Of a stretch of DNA of 64,000 bases, positions 1 through 8,482 are shown in pieces. Numbering within the stretch: position 1 is the first letter of the stretch; each line of letters opens with the position of its first letter. The position numbers and the translations under genes are program-made. The stretch spans positions 2,108,001 through 2,172,000 of the forward strand of contig OZ241737.1 of NCBI GenBank assembly GCA_965200885.1. Direction: 5' to 3'. The notes under the pieces were generated by a model. It made no database searches. It was given only the letters and a program-made list of their open reading frames with translations, and had not been told where the DNA came from. This stretch comes from MPNP01 sp026710155. Lineage in GTDB: Bacteria; Pseudomonadota; Alphaproteobacteria; Rhodobacterales; Rhodobacteraceae.

Positions 1-307
1 TGAATGCGCATCCGGCCCTGCCGAGTCCGTCTGCACATCGGAAACCGGTGGTCCGAAGACCGCCCCGTGTGCGCCTGATGTTGTCCGTCACCGGCAGCCC
101 AGGGAATCGCGCAAGGCCTGGTTCTGGGTTTCATCGGCGAACAATCCCAAAACCCTTGGGCTGTTGTTTCCTCGACCACACCAGCAGTTCCTGACATCCT
201 GCGGGAGTGAGGGGGCTGATCGAGAAGCAGCCGTTCGTCCGGCCAGCCACTGGCAGTGCCAATTATAGATATCGCTCCCAGGTGTAAAGAGGCCGGTTGC
301 AAAACCC
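1..307. other. GC-rich unassigned sequence
   Basis: This stretch is GC-rich up to about position 260 and then turns AT-rich where the VapB-like gene begins. I see no recognisable protein in any frame, only a short cysteine-containing open frame on the minus strand without family resemblance. It may be the end of a mobile element cut by the window edge. Confidence 0.4.
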
Positions 308-544
308 ATGGGGAAACAAGTTTGTAATCCCCAAAATCACTATATTTACCACATATTCAAATTTGGAACTAATGGCCATTTGATTGTTCATGCCAAATTA
401 AGAAAAGAGATAGGTTTTTCAGATGGAATAAACGTAGTCATTGAGACTGTTGGAGGGGAACTTCGGGTAAGAAAAATGGAAGATGTTATACACAACGCTC
501 CGGAATATCTAAAAAAGTATTTTAGAAAAACATCACTTTCGTAA
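308..544 (+). CDS. AbrB/SpoVT-type (VapB-like) antitoxin
   Basis: A 78-residue protein with the swapped-hairpin AbrB pattern: a Gly-x-Leu-Ile-Val strand, the Ala-x-Leu-Arg-Lys-x-Ile-Gly-Phe helix, then paired beta strands (residues about 18-55) and a short Tyr/Lys-rich tail that would hold the toxin. Such proteins bind their own promoter and neutralise a partner PIN ribonuclease. A PIN-type frame follows 77 bases downstream on the same strand, the expected VapB-VapC order. It is far more AT-rich than the sequence to its left, so a junction lies near position 260-300. Family membership is from pattern recognition. Confidence 0.72.
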   Translation: MGKQVCNPQNHYIYHIFKFGTNGHLIVHAKLRKEIGFSDGINVVIETVGGELRVRKMEDVIHNAPEYLKKYFRKTSLS

Positions 545-621
545 GAATTGATTTTTGAAAGACGGGAAGAAGCAAAAAAGGAGTGAAATTAATTTGATTG
601 CCTAGACAGGAAGGTAAATAA

Positions 622-998
622 TTGCTTCTTGATGCCTCAGCACTTCCTGCCGTAATAAAAAAGAACCAGGATACCAGTTGGTGTCAGAAGTTATGGAAGA
701 AGGTTCAATCAGTGCATATAATTTAAGTGAAGTAGTTGCTAATCTCATAAAATGGGGAGTGCCAATGCATGAAGCTTCGTATACACTTAAATCCTTTGAA
801 CTGGAAGTTTTGCCAGTTGATGAAAATATTGCCTCGCTCTCTGGATCATTGATTTCGGTTACAAACAACTTTGGATTAGTGTTGGGTGATCGTATGTGTC
901 CTGCAACAGGAATTTTCCATTCTAAAATGATTATTACTGCCAATAAAGTTTGGAGGGAGATCAACTATGGAGGCCTTGATGTTATTATCTTTGGGTAA
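622..998 (+). pseudogene. VapC-like PIN-domain toxin, frame broken at A-AAA-AAG
   Basis: Reading from the TTG at 622 (AAGG at 611-614 as ribosome site) gives Leu-Leu-Asp-Ala-Ser-Ala, the first PIN strand with its metal-binding Asp. That frame runs ata-aaa-aag at 655-663. A -1 shift there continues as Lys-Lys-Glu-Pro-Gly, the usual PIN consensus, and then gives the Asn-Leu-Ser-Glu-Val helix and the Leu-Gly-Asp-Arg motif to 998. The fourth acidic site appears as Asn (TANKVW, where TADRAW is usual). The break is either a one-base loss in an A6 run or programmed -1 frameshifting. PIN toxins cleave RNA and pair with the AbrB-type antitoxin upstream. Confidence 0.7.
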
Positions 999-1085
999 TC
1001 AGGTTTCCTACCTTGTCTGCCCTATCTTTTCTAAACCAATAACTTGGGAAACTAAAACATTAGTCGCAAGATTAAATAAAGACAA

Positions 1086-1811
1086 ATGAGTATCAACATG
1101 AAACAAGTTTACCTGATGGATCCGTATTTGAGAGAAATGGAATCCCCTGTCGCTGGATATGGACCAAATGGGGGAATTCTTCTTGAGAAAACCATATTTT
1201 ATCCGACAAGCGGAGGTCAACCCAACGATTTGGGAACCTTGTCATGGAAGGGTCGGAATGCTTTGGTAACTGATGTAAGAAAATATCGCCTTGAAGAGAT
1301 TGAAATTATTCTGGATAAAAACTCGCCACTACCCGTAAAAGGAAATGTGGTTCATCAGGAAATTGACTGGGACAGAAGATTCAGGCATATGAAAATTCAT
1401 ACCTCCTTGCACCTCCTTTCTGTTGTGATTCCACTACCGGTTACTGGTGGTTCAATTTCAACCCTGAAGGGGCGGCTCGATTTTGATATGCCGGATCCTC
1501 TTGAAAACAAGGAAATGATCGAGGAACAATTGAATAACCTGATCAATCAGGCCTTGCCTGTTTCCTATGAGTGGATTAGTTCGGAGGAGTTGGCTCAAAA
1601 ACCTGAAATGGTTAAAACCATGTCGGTCAAACCACCAATGGAAGCGGGCCAGGTACGGTTGGTCAGAATCGGATCACTACCGGAATCCGTGGATTTGCAA
1701 CCTTGTGGTGGCACCCATGTGAAATCAACAGATGAAATTGGCAAGATCAAATTGGGCAAGATTGAGAAAAAGGGACGAAACAATCGTCGGGTAAATTTAT
1801 TTGTTGATTAA
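1086..1811 (+). CDS. Alanyl-tRNA editing protein, AlaX-like
   Basis: A 241-residue free-standing trans-editing domain related to the editing half of AlaRS, expected to hydrolyse Ser- or Gly-mischarged tRNA-Ala in the cytoplasm. The zinc site is visible: His105-x3-His109 (HTSLH) and Cys207-Gly-Gly-Thr-His211. An N-terminal FYPTSGGQPNDLG segment (about 38-50) matches the AlaX beta-barrel. The length fits the mid-size AlaX type without a long C-terminal domain. The start could be Met1 or Met5. It is followed 73 bases later by a peroxiredoxin gene on the same strand. Confidence 0.9.
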   Translation: MSINMKQVYLMDPYLREMESPVAGYGPNGGILLEKTIFYPTSGGQPNDLGTLSWKGRNALVTDVRKYRLEEIEIILDKNSPLPVKGNVVHQEIDWDRRFRHMKIHTSLHLLSVVIPLPVTGGSISTLKGRLDFDMPDPLENKEMIEEQLNNLINQALPVSYEWISSEELAQKPEMVKTMSVKPPMEAGQVRLVRIGSLPESVDLQPCGGTHVKSTDEIGKIKLGKIEKKGRNNRRVNLFVD

Positions 1812-1884
1812 TACCATTGGAAAATATTTGAATGAATCTCATATAATCGGGAAGCAATTTTTAACTTATTACAGGAATTAACCC

Positions 1885-2541
1885 ATGGTACTTCGAATTA
1901 ATGACACTGCACCGGATTTTACAATTGATACCACTGAAGGAGAAATCAACTTCCATGAATGGATAGGTGATGGTTACGCTGTATTGTTTTCCCATCCCAA
2001 GGATTTTACACCGGTATGCACGACAGAATTGGGTGTCATGGCAGGAATGGAAGGTGAATTTGCCAAGCGTAACGCCAAGATCATCGGCATTTCGGTAGAT
2101 CCCGTTGAAGATCACCATCGGTGGAAATCAGACATTGAAACCGTTTCCGGCAACACGGTTTCCTATCCGATGATTGGGGACAGGGAATTGAAGGTGGCCA
2201 AGTTGTATGACATGTTGCCTGCATCGGAAGGTGCAAGTTCTGAAGGACGTACACCGGTCGACAACGCAACGGTCAGGTCAGTATTCATCATTGGCCCTGA
2301 CAAGAAAATCAAACTGTCCTTGACTTATCCCATGACCACGGGCAGGAATTTTGATGAAATTCTGCGGGTATTGGATTCCATCCAGCTTACGATCAATCAC
2401 CAGGTTGCCACTCCAGCCAACTGGAAACAAGGTGAGGATGTCATAATAACTCCAGCCGTATCAAACGAGGATGCAAAGGATCGCTTTGGGGAATTTGAAT
2501 CGGTTTTGCCTTATTTGCGAAAAACCAAACAACCTACTTGA
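1885..2541 (+). CDS. 1-Cys peroxiredoxin (Prx6 family)
   Basis: A 218-residue thiol peroxidase. The peroxidatic cysteine is Cys45 in Phe-Thr-Pro-Val-Cys-Thr-Thr-Glu, and no clear resolving cysteine follows. The C-terminal PATPANWKQGEDVIITP-like stretch (about 175-190) is the long tail of the Prx6 subfamily. These enzymes reduce hydrogen peroxide and organic hydroperoxides in the cytoplasm. The gene stands alone between the AlaX-like gene and a small membrane protein and looks intact. A hairpin follows the stop. Confidence 0.93.
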   Translation: MVLRINDTAPDFTIDTTEGEINFHEWIGDGYAVLFSHPKDFTPVCTTELGVMAGMEGEFAKRNAKIIGISVDPVEDHHRWKSDIETVSGNTVSYPMIGDRELKVAKLYDMLPASEGASSEGRTPVDNATVRSVFIIGPDKKIKLSLTYPMTTGRNFDEILRVLDSIQLTINHQVATPANWKQGEDVIITPAVSNEDAKDRFGEFESVLPYLRKTKQPT

Positions 2542-2559
2542 ATTCAACAAAGCAAAATT

Positions 2560-2580
2560 GGGGATTCCAAGTGAATCCCC
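2560..2580 (+). terminator. Hairpin after the peroxiredoxin gene
   Basis: A perfect 8-bp stem, GGGGATTC (2560-2567) with GAATCCCC (2573-2580), encloses a 5-base loop, 19 bases after the stop codon. No T-run follows, so it is a weak or factor-dependent terminator candidate. Confidence 0.4.
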
Positions 2581-2706
2581 CCAAGGCCCATTGAATACAT
2601 GGGTGCGAATAACTTGAAAATAGCAGTGGTGTTTTTCTTACCTAAAGCTATTCAATTAATTATATTACACTTTGAGACAGTATAGAGGCAGAACTGTACA
2701 ACTAAA

Positions 2707-2958
2707 ATGTCAGTGCAAACAGATCACGTGGACTTGGCCCTCAATTTAGCCGTATTGGTGGAACGCATGAATACGATGAATGAACGATATAACAAAGGTT
2801 GGGCCTTGTTAAGGGAGGATCTAGCCAAGCAGAATACTGAAATGGCCAGGCGGGATGCCGAATTGGCCAAGCGTGATACCGCCAACACGCGTTGGTTGTT
2901 TGGAGTTATTGTCGCTGCCACTGCCATCATCATTGCCGTAGTTCTTTCAAACACATGA
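2707..2958 (+). CDS. Small coiled-coil protein with C-terminal membrane anchor
   Basis: An 83-residue protein. Residues about 1-60 are charged and helical, with an AxRDAELAKRD heptad-like segment. Residues about 63-81 form one hydrophobic membrane segment (VIVAATAIIIAVVL). It shares the ERYNKGWALLREDLAK block with the 73-residue protein at 56854-57075, so the two are paralogues on opposite sides of the core block. The arrangement suggests a tail-anchored coiled coil facing the cytoplasm. I do not recognise a function. Confidence 0.6.
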   Translation: MSVQTDHVDLALNLAVLVERMNTMNERYNKGWALLREDLAKQNTEMARRDAELAKRDTANTRWLFGVIVAATAIIIAVVLSNT

Positions 2959-3114
2959 TTAATTGATTTGTTACACAATTCTTTGAGCATGGGAAGAACC
3001 CTTTTTCCAAGACACGAAATGAAGACCTGTTTTATTGGTTTTCACATAAACACTGTATGTCAGTAGAACTCAAAAATCTCTTTAAATCTTGTAAAATTAG
3101 GGTATTATATACTT

Positions 3115-4519
3115 GGGTCTTCACCAATTATGGTGGGTAAAGTCATGATTTGACACCCTCTGGATATAAGTCCAAACCTCCCAAATGGAAGTGGATGTCG
3201 GCAATGAACCGTTCCCTGTTCCGATAACCCCTGCCCTTCACCTTGATCATCTTGATCCGGCTGTTGAGACTCTCGGCCGGACCGTTGCTGACCTTCAGGA
3301 CCACCGCATTGATGCTTCCTGACCATGCGGGCAACTTCCTTCATCGGTTCAAGACGGCACCGCATCGCCCAACCCAACCAGCGTTTCCACGCTTTACGGG
3401 CCCAGCCGCGGCAGACGTCTTTCCACAGCGACATGCCCAGCTCCTTGATGGCCCACGCCCGGGCTGTCTTCAATGACGAATGGCGCAACTGCCGGAACCG
3501 CCGGCGTTGACCCTCCGGCATGTTCGCATGATTGGCCAGCCAATCACATCTCGTTCCCTTCAGGTCATTCCTGCCCTCCTTGAAAAGGGCCTTGTGCTCA
3601 AGCCGGCGGACCTTGTCAACCGCTTCATTCATCTTCTTCATCACATGGAACCTGTCAAGGGCGATCTTTTGTTCGCCCCCGGGAACATGGCCAAGGGTCG
3701 AAGTGATGTAGGCCGGCCACATGTCCATGCCGACACTCCCGATCGATCCCAGCTGCTCTTGTGACAAGCCCCCGCACCATCCGGAAAGGGTCCCCTTCCT
3801 GCGACCATCACCAACACAACGGACAGTCCCGGTGGTGAAGCCGGACACGACCGCGACATGAGCATGACGCTTCCCGAATGAGGTCTCGTCAACACAGACG
3901 TGAACAGGCCTGCAATCCTCCCTCCGGGACAAGCCACGCACAACCGCACGGGCCTTGATGCCGTCAAGCGCATTCCAGCCCACTCCCGGAAGCCGGTGTG
4001 CGGCCAGGACACTGGCCTCCCTGAGCCAGTCAATCACCATGGCCTCAAACCTGTTCGTGAACCGGGACATGCCTTCCGACCAGGGAACCCTGACCGTCAT
4101 GACACCATGTTCGGGACACCTGACCCGGGGAACATCACACACAGGATGCGTCCGGCAGTCCATGGTGTCCAGATGACGCCACCTGCGTTCCCGATGATCA
4201 TATCCGGAACGCCGGCACCCGCATGCGGGACAGGACAGACGTTCGCTGCCGTCGTGGGCGACATGAACACGCACTTCCCGCTCCTCGTGGACAACTTCCG
4301 GTTCCACAACCTCCCAGGGAGGATGAAGGTCAACCAGTCGGTTGAGGGACTCACGGCTGAGGTCAAATCCTGGCTTGCGTCGTCTTGTCATGGCTTTCCT
4401 TTCCTGTCATTGAAATTGATGTGGGGTGATTATTACACTTGAACATGATCTTCAACAACACTTTTGGGGAAAATGATCTTCCTTAAACGGAGGTGAACCA
4501 CCATAATTGGTGAAGAGCC
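3115..4519 (-). mobile_element. ISL3-family insertion sequence, copy 1
   Basis: The ends are inverted repeats: gggtcttcaccaattatgg at 3115-3133 and the complement of ccataattggtgaagagcc at 4501-4519, nearly identical over about 20 bases. The single gene inside is an ISL3-type transposase on the minus strand. I find no clean 8-bp target duplication (flanks atatactt and agattact differ), so one side may have been rearranged. The right end lies inside the signal-peptide coding part of the ankyrin gene that follows. A truncated second copy lies at about 14967-15383. Confidence 0.85.
3143..4391 (-). pseudogene. ISL3-family transposase, frameshifted before the catalytic Glu
   Basis: Reading from 4391, the protein has the N-terminal zinc-binding cysteines (CPACGCRRS...RCPEH) and the first two acidic residues of the DDE site, in CVDETSF and MDMWPAY. 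After VARMVRKH (about 3320) the frame changes. The remainder, VSNGPAESLNSRIK...FHLGGLDLYP, carries the catalytic Glu and continues in another frame to 3143. Compared with typical ISL3 proteins about four to five residues are missing at the junction, so a small out-of-frame deletion is likely. The same lesion is present in the partial copy near 15.2 kb. Confidence 0.85.
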
Positions 4520-4549
4520 AGATTACTTATTACAATTCCATTTTTCTGG

Positions 4550-5281
4550 ATGGTTTTGATTGGTACAGCCACAGCTGAGGTCAATCCCTTTACCCGGATC
4601 GCCTTCATCCAGAAAGCCTCTCCCACTGAAGTTCAGGCGGTCATAGATGCTGGCTGGGATGTGAATGAAATCGATCCCCGCTTTGGCAAGACGGCCCTGA
4701 TCAATTCCATCCGGGTCAAGCGTCTGGATATCACCCGTTTTCTCATCGAGGCCGATGCTGATCTGGATTATCATCCTCCTCGAAAAACGAGTTTTCCCGC
4801 GGCCCTTCTGTTGGCATCCTATAAGGGGAATGTCGAGGCTGCCCGTCTTTTGCTTGATGCAGGGGCCGATATTGAAATTCGTACGGAGACCAGCGGTTAT
4901 ACCCCATTGCTTTATGCCGCCATGAACTACCATACCGATGTGGTACAGGTTCTGCTGGATCATGGTGCCGATCCAACTGTCCGAACCTACAAGGATGCTC
5001 CCCGCTATGAACGCAAATACCGCAGGGCCAACATGTCGGCCCGGGATTTTGCCGTCAAGTACAAGTTCCGGGACATGGTCGATCTCATTGATGCTGCCCT
5101 TTTCGCATGGAATGGCCAACCGAAAAAGGGTTGCCTGCATGTGGAAGACAAAAGATTTTCCGACCTGGCGGTACGTCATTTTGGCGATCGTGAGCGTTGG
5201 CGGGAGATATGGGAACTCAACGACATGAAGAAGGGACAGTCCATCAGGACCGGCGACTGTTTCCTGTTGCCGGAAAAATAA
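4550..5281 (+). CDS. Secreted ankyrin-repeat protein with C-terminal LysM-like domain
   Basis: A 243-residue protein. After a hydrophobic leader ending near ATAEVNPF come about four ankyrin repeats (GWDVNEIDPRFGKTAL, ADADLDYH, GADIEIRTETSGYTPLLYAA, GADPTVRTY). The C-terminal module of about 45 residues (FSDLAVRHFGDRERWREIWELN...GDCFLLPEK) resembles tail-type LysM domains that bind peptidoglycan. Codons upstream of the chosen ATG also encode hydrophobic residues (RLLITIPFFW) and run straight into the end of the ISL3 element at 4519. The original start and n-region of the signal peptide have therefore been replaced by the insertion. A full-length-leader relative is at 58443-59210. The function is unknown; ankyrin repeats suggest protein binding. 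Confidence 0.8.
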   Translation: MVLIGTATAEVNPFTRIAFIQKASPTEVQAVIDAGWDVNEIDPRFGKTALINSIRVKRLDITRFLIEADADLDYHPPRKTSFPAALLLASYKGNVEAARLLLDAGADIEIRTETSGYTPLLYAAMNYHTDVVQVLLDHGADPTVRTYKDAPRYERKYRRANMSARDFAVKYKFRDMVDLIDAALFAWNGQPKKGCLHVEDKRFSDLAVRHFGDRERWREIWELNDMKKGQSIRTGDCFLLPEK

Positions 5282-5408
5282 TACACCAGGAACCACGTCC
5301 TTTTTAAATTATCGAATGGGGTGTGGGGATTCCCCCAGTTTGGATAGTGATTTCTTGATTTCATGCCGGTTTTGCCTTAAATGCCTGTAACAGGCAAAAT
5401 CATTTGTC

Positions 5409-6944
5409 ATGCAGTTGGAGAGTTTCTTTTTATCTTTTGGTAGTACCAACCCCTTTCATCCCGGTACCGGGGCCATACCTCCCATACTGGCCGGTCGAGA
5501 CGATTTGAAACGGGCATTCAGGGAAAAGCTGGACAATTTCGGCATTCCTCCCCCAGACACGACTCCCAAGGCCCTGATGGGTCCCCGGGGCTGTGGCAAG
5601 ACGGCCCTTCTCAAATGGGTTGCCATTGAAGCGCAAAAGCGTAAGTTGCCGGTGGTGGCCCTTGCTTCGGACAACCTGTCTTCAGTGGCGGGAATATCCC
5701 GGGAATTGGCCCGCCAGTTTCCCCCAAGCCTGCTGGAACGGGTTCATGGCCTCATCAAGGAGATCAGGCTGAATGTCGGGGACATTGGCGGAGGGGTTGC
5801 AATTGGCGATGGCGGCAAGGAAGAAAAGACGAGTGAGTTGAGGACCTGGCTGGAAACCCTTGGTGGCGTCCTGCTCATTGACGAGGCCCACAACATGCCG
5901 CCCGAGGTAGGGCACATCCTGTACAACGCGATTCAGGGCATTGGAATCAAGCACCCATTGATGGTGGTGATTGCCGGGACACCTGACCTGGATTCCGTTC
6001 TGGTGCGTTCCAGGGCCACCTTCATCGAATGGGCCCCGGCCGAAAGCATTGGCCGTTTGAAAAGGGAAGATGCCAGGCAAGCCCTCTTCGAGCCTTTTGG
6101 CAAACACGTCAATTTCCGGGACGAAGCAGTGGAAGAGGTCCTGGATGATGCCCAGGACTATCCCTACTTCATCCAGCTCTGGGGCAGTGCCCTCTGGGAT
6201 GTGCTGGCCAGGGCACGAACGTTCAACCCCGGGATGGATGTTGTCAACGAAGCAAGGGATATCGTCAATGAACAACGTTCAAGACTCTACAACCGCAGGA
6301 GGCAGGAGCTGGTCAACAGCGGGTTGTTGATCCCGTTTGCCGAAATGGCCTGGCGGGTGGGGGAGGATGGTCAACCGTCACGTTATGATCTCGGTTTGGC
6401 CCTTGACCACATCAAACCCGGTTCTTCCCTCCTCGGGGATCATCCGGAAGCCTTGCAGAAACTGTTGCATACCGGTTTCATCTGGGAACCGAAGGTCGGC
6501 ACCTGGGAATATGGCATTCCAAGCCTGGCCTCGCATGTCCGCTGGAATACCATTGGCATGGTGCTGGAACAAGTGCAGGACGAAGGGACGCTTCCGGCCC
6601 TGCAGGCCCTGTACCAATGTTTTGACAGGATGTTGAAACAACCCCTTGTGTGTAAAAGGGAAGACCTGGAAAAAGCCCTGGAACAACACAATGAAGGGTA
6701 CGACCCGTTGGAACGGTTCCAGGAAATGAAACTACTGATACCAACCCCGCAAACGGGTTATGTGCGGTTGATGGCTCCCCATCTTGTCAAGGGGATCCTG
6801 GCGGAGGCGGAAAGATTGGACCTGCTGGCGGAACCCGGGGCCGACAAGGAAGAACCGGATTCATCACCGGATTGGCCGCCACGCCCGCCACCGTTTTTAT
6901 TCTCACCTACATTGATGACCCCTCCAGGCTCGATGACACCATGA
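5409..6944 (+). CDS. AAA-type ATPase, unknown role
   Basis: A 511-residue P-loop NTPase with Walker A GPRGCGKT (58-65) and Walker B VLLIDEA (154-160), followed by a sensor-like AGTPDLD segment. The layout resembles ExeA/Orc-like single-domain ATPases with a winged-helix-like C-terminal region. The last 25 or so residues (Pro-rich, ending PPGSMTP) are an out-of-frame reading of an ankyrin-LysM C-terminal sequence, so the true 3' end was lost by recombination and the gene now runs into that relic. It is GC-rich, like the IS elements. No transposase or nuclease partner is adjacent. Phage, plasmid or defence origins are all possible. Confidence 0.75.
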   Translation: MQLESFFLSFGSTNPFHPGTGAIPPILAGRDDLKRAFREKLDNFGIPPPDTTPKALMGPRGCGKTALLKWVAIEAQKRKLPVVALASDNLSSVAGISRELARQFPPSLLERVHGLIKEIRLNVGDIGGGVAIGDGGKEEKTSELRTWLETLGGVLLIDEAHNMPPEVGHILYNAIQGIGIKHPLMVVIAGTPDLDSVLVRSRATFIEWAPAESIGRLKREDARQALFEPFGKHVNFRDEAVEEVLDDAQDYPYFIQLWGSALWDVLARARTFNPGMDVVNEARDIVNEQRSRLYNRRRQELVNSGLLIPFAEMAWRVGEDGQPSRYDLGLALDHIKPGSSLLGDHPEALQKLLHTGFIWEPKVGTWEYGIPSLASHVRWNTIGMVLEQVQDEGTLPALQALYQCFDRMLKQPLVCKREDLEKALEQHNEGYDPLERFQEMKLLIPTPQTGYVRLMAPHLVKGILAEAERLDLLAEPGADKEEPDSSPDWPPRPPPFLFSPTLMTPPGSMTP

Positions 6945-7129
6945 AGTGGCAGGGTAAGGGGTGTTATGGTTACACGGAGAAACGCGATGACCGGAGGCTT
7001 GGCCTGATTGCCGAAAAGGTCTTTGGTGATGAGGATCGCTGGCGTGAGCTAGCGGAACTCAACGGCATCAGCCAGGACAACCCCTACCGGGCAGGACAAT
7101 GCCTGAAGGTTTTCGACGTGGCGTGGTGA
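6872..7129 (+). pseudogene. Ankyrin-LysM C-terminal relic
   Basis: This frame encodes the type-B C-terminal module found also at 11858-12298 and 60144-60901. It has a TYIDDPSRLDDTMKWQGKGCYGY block, then a LysM-like part (IAEKVFGDEDRWRELAELN...AGQCLKVFDVAW). The ankyrin portion is missing and the upstream sequence belongs to the AAA ATPase gene, which it overlaps in another frame. It is a recombination scar and not an independent gene unless a new start is used. Confidence 0.72.
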
Positions 7130-7268
7130 GGGATGGTACCAAACTCATGTCTTTTTTGATTTACCCGAATGAAAGCAGCTGGTGGAAGTTCACAGTTGTG
7201 AAAAATAATTTGCAAGTCCTTGAACAATTACCTATAACCCCCGGAGTCAAAAAAATATAGGTTAAACC

Positions 7269-8081
7269 ATGACAGTTTGTGTAGCCATAAAGGTGAATGA
7301 TGGGGTTGTATTTGCTGCAGACAGTGCGGTTTCGTTGTCGACTGTTTCTCAGCAGAGTCCAGTGGTAAGTAACGTATGGAAAAACGGCCTCAAGGTATTC
7401 AATCTTCACCGGGACCTTCCCATAGTGGGAATGTTTGCCGGATTGGCCCATTTTGGTCCCGTATCAATTAGCTATTTGGCCAAGGACCTTCGTATAGAAC
7501 TGGAGGAACAGATTGTTGTCAGCAACTATGACTTTAAGAAAGTCGTTGATTATGCATGCAAGTACTTTAGAGATGCATATCAGAAAGTACATCCCAAATC
7601 CGTTTCAACCCATTCATTTGAATTCTGGATTGGTGGTTATGACATCCAAAACAAAAATGGGGAAATTTGGAAGTTTGAAATTAGGCAAGGGCAATGATTG
7701 AATCCTAATCAACTTACCCCACCAGAGGTTCCTGAGCAGATTCTTTGGGGTGGTCAAATACAAGCAATCACTCGACTTTTACTAGGCTGTGATCCAGGAA
7801 TTGTACAAGATTTCAATCTAAATTACTCCCAACTTTTACCATTCCAAACCCCGCTTGTACATTCCACAATGCCCTTGCAGGATGCCATAGATCTTGCTAA
7901 CTTCCTGGTGGATATGACCAAGAAATATTTTGCCTTTTTGCCAGGTGCTGATATTGTAGCAGGAGAAACTGACATAGCTACTGTAGCCAAACATGAAGGT
8001 TTCAAGTGGATCAATCGCAAACACTATTATCCAGCCGATATTAATAGGAGGAATACAGGACATGTCACAGGAAAACAATGA
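7269..8081 (+). pseudogene. Proteasome-like Ntn-hydrolase with in-frame TGA
   Basis: The first 142 residues start Met-Thr-Val-Cys-Val-Ala-Ile-Lys-Val-Asn-Asp-Gly-Val-Val-Phe-Ala-Ala-Asp-Ser. This is the fold signature of 20S-proteasome-type Ntn hydrolases, in which Thr2 becomes the nucleophile after Met removal. A TGA at 7695-7697 ends that frame. The same frame then stays open to 8081 (QILWGGQIQAITRLLLG...), giving about 270 residues if the stop is ignored. Neither half alone matches the expected length. A nonsense mutation is the simplest explanation; readthrough is not excluded. The 3' end overlaps the next small gene, so the two were probably co-translated. Confidence 0.6.
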
Positions 8082-8241
8082 AAAGCATGAAGTTATTCCC
8101 GTCGAACTGATCAGGGAGACAGTCATGCCTCCTTATCCCTACCAAGTATTTCAAAACGGTTTCGGCAGGGCAGGCAGTTCATCATCCAGTGAAGAAAAGG
8201 AAGTTTCTGAAAAAACTTCGAAAGACGGGCCAGCTGATTAA
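8062..8241 (+). CDS. Small Ser/Glu-rich protein downstream of the Ntn hydrolase
   Basis: A strong ribosome site (taggagg, 8045-8051) precedes the ATG at 8062, giving 59 residues. The N-terminal half contains VIPVELIRETVMPPYPYQVFQNGFG and the C-terminal half is a low-complexity Ser/Glu/Lys tail (SSSSSEEKEVSEK). The gene overlaps the last 20 bases of the Ntn-hydrolase frame. It is unrecognised; a substrate, inhibitor or tag partner of the hydrolase is a speculation based on the overlap alone. Confidence 0.55.
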   Translation: MSQENNEKHEVIPVELIRETVMPPYPYQVFQNGFGRAGSSSSSEEKEVSEKTSKDGPAD

Positions 8242-8482
8242 TTTCTTTTATCCTATTCCCCAAAGGTTAGAGAGGTAGATCATGCTCGAAATTATTAGAG
8301 CCATTTCTCCATTTGTCCCCATCGTCACTTCCGTTGGTTCCATAGCCACACCAATTTTAGTGTTGTGGTTTGGTTTTGCATTTACAAGAAAACAGAAAGA
8401 AATAGACCGAAAGATAAAATTGGAGGAACAGCTTAGAGATGATAGAATCGAAATATACAACAGCATACTTGAACCATACATA

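Noticed and set aside
3243..4442. Several long plus-strand frames opposite the ISL3 transposase
   Set aside because: They are antisense shadows of a GC-rich transposase gene, with no ribosome sites or family resemblance.
5682..6275. 197-codon minus-strand frame within the AAA ATPase gene
   Set aside because: It is the complement of conserved ATPase motifs (Walker B and sensor), so it is a shadow.
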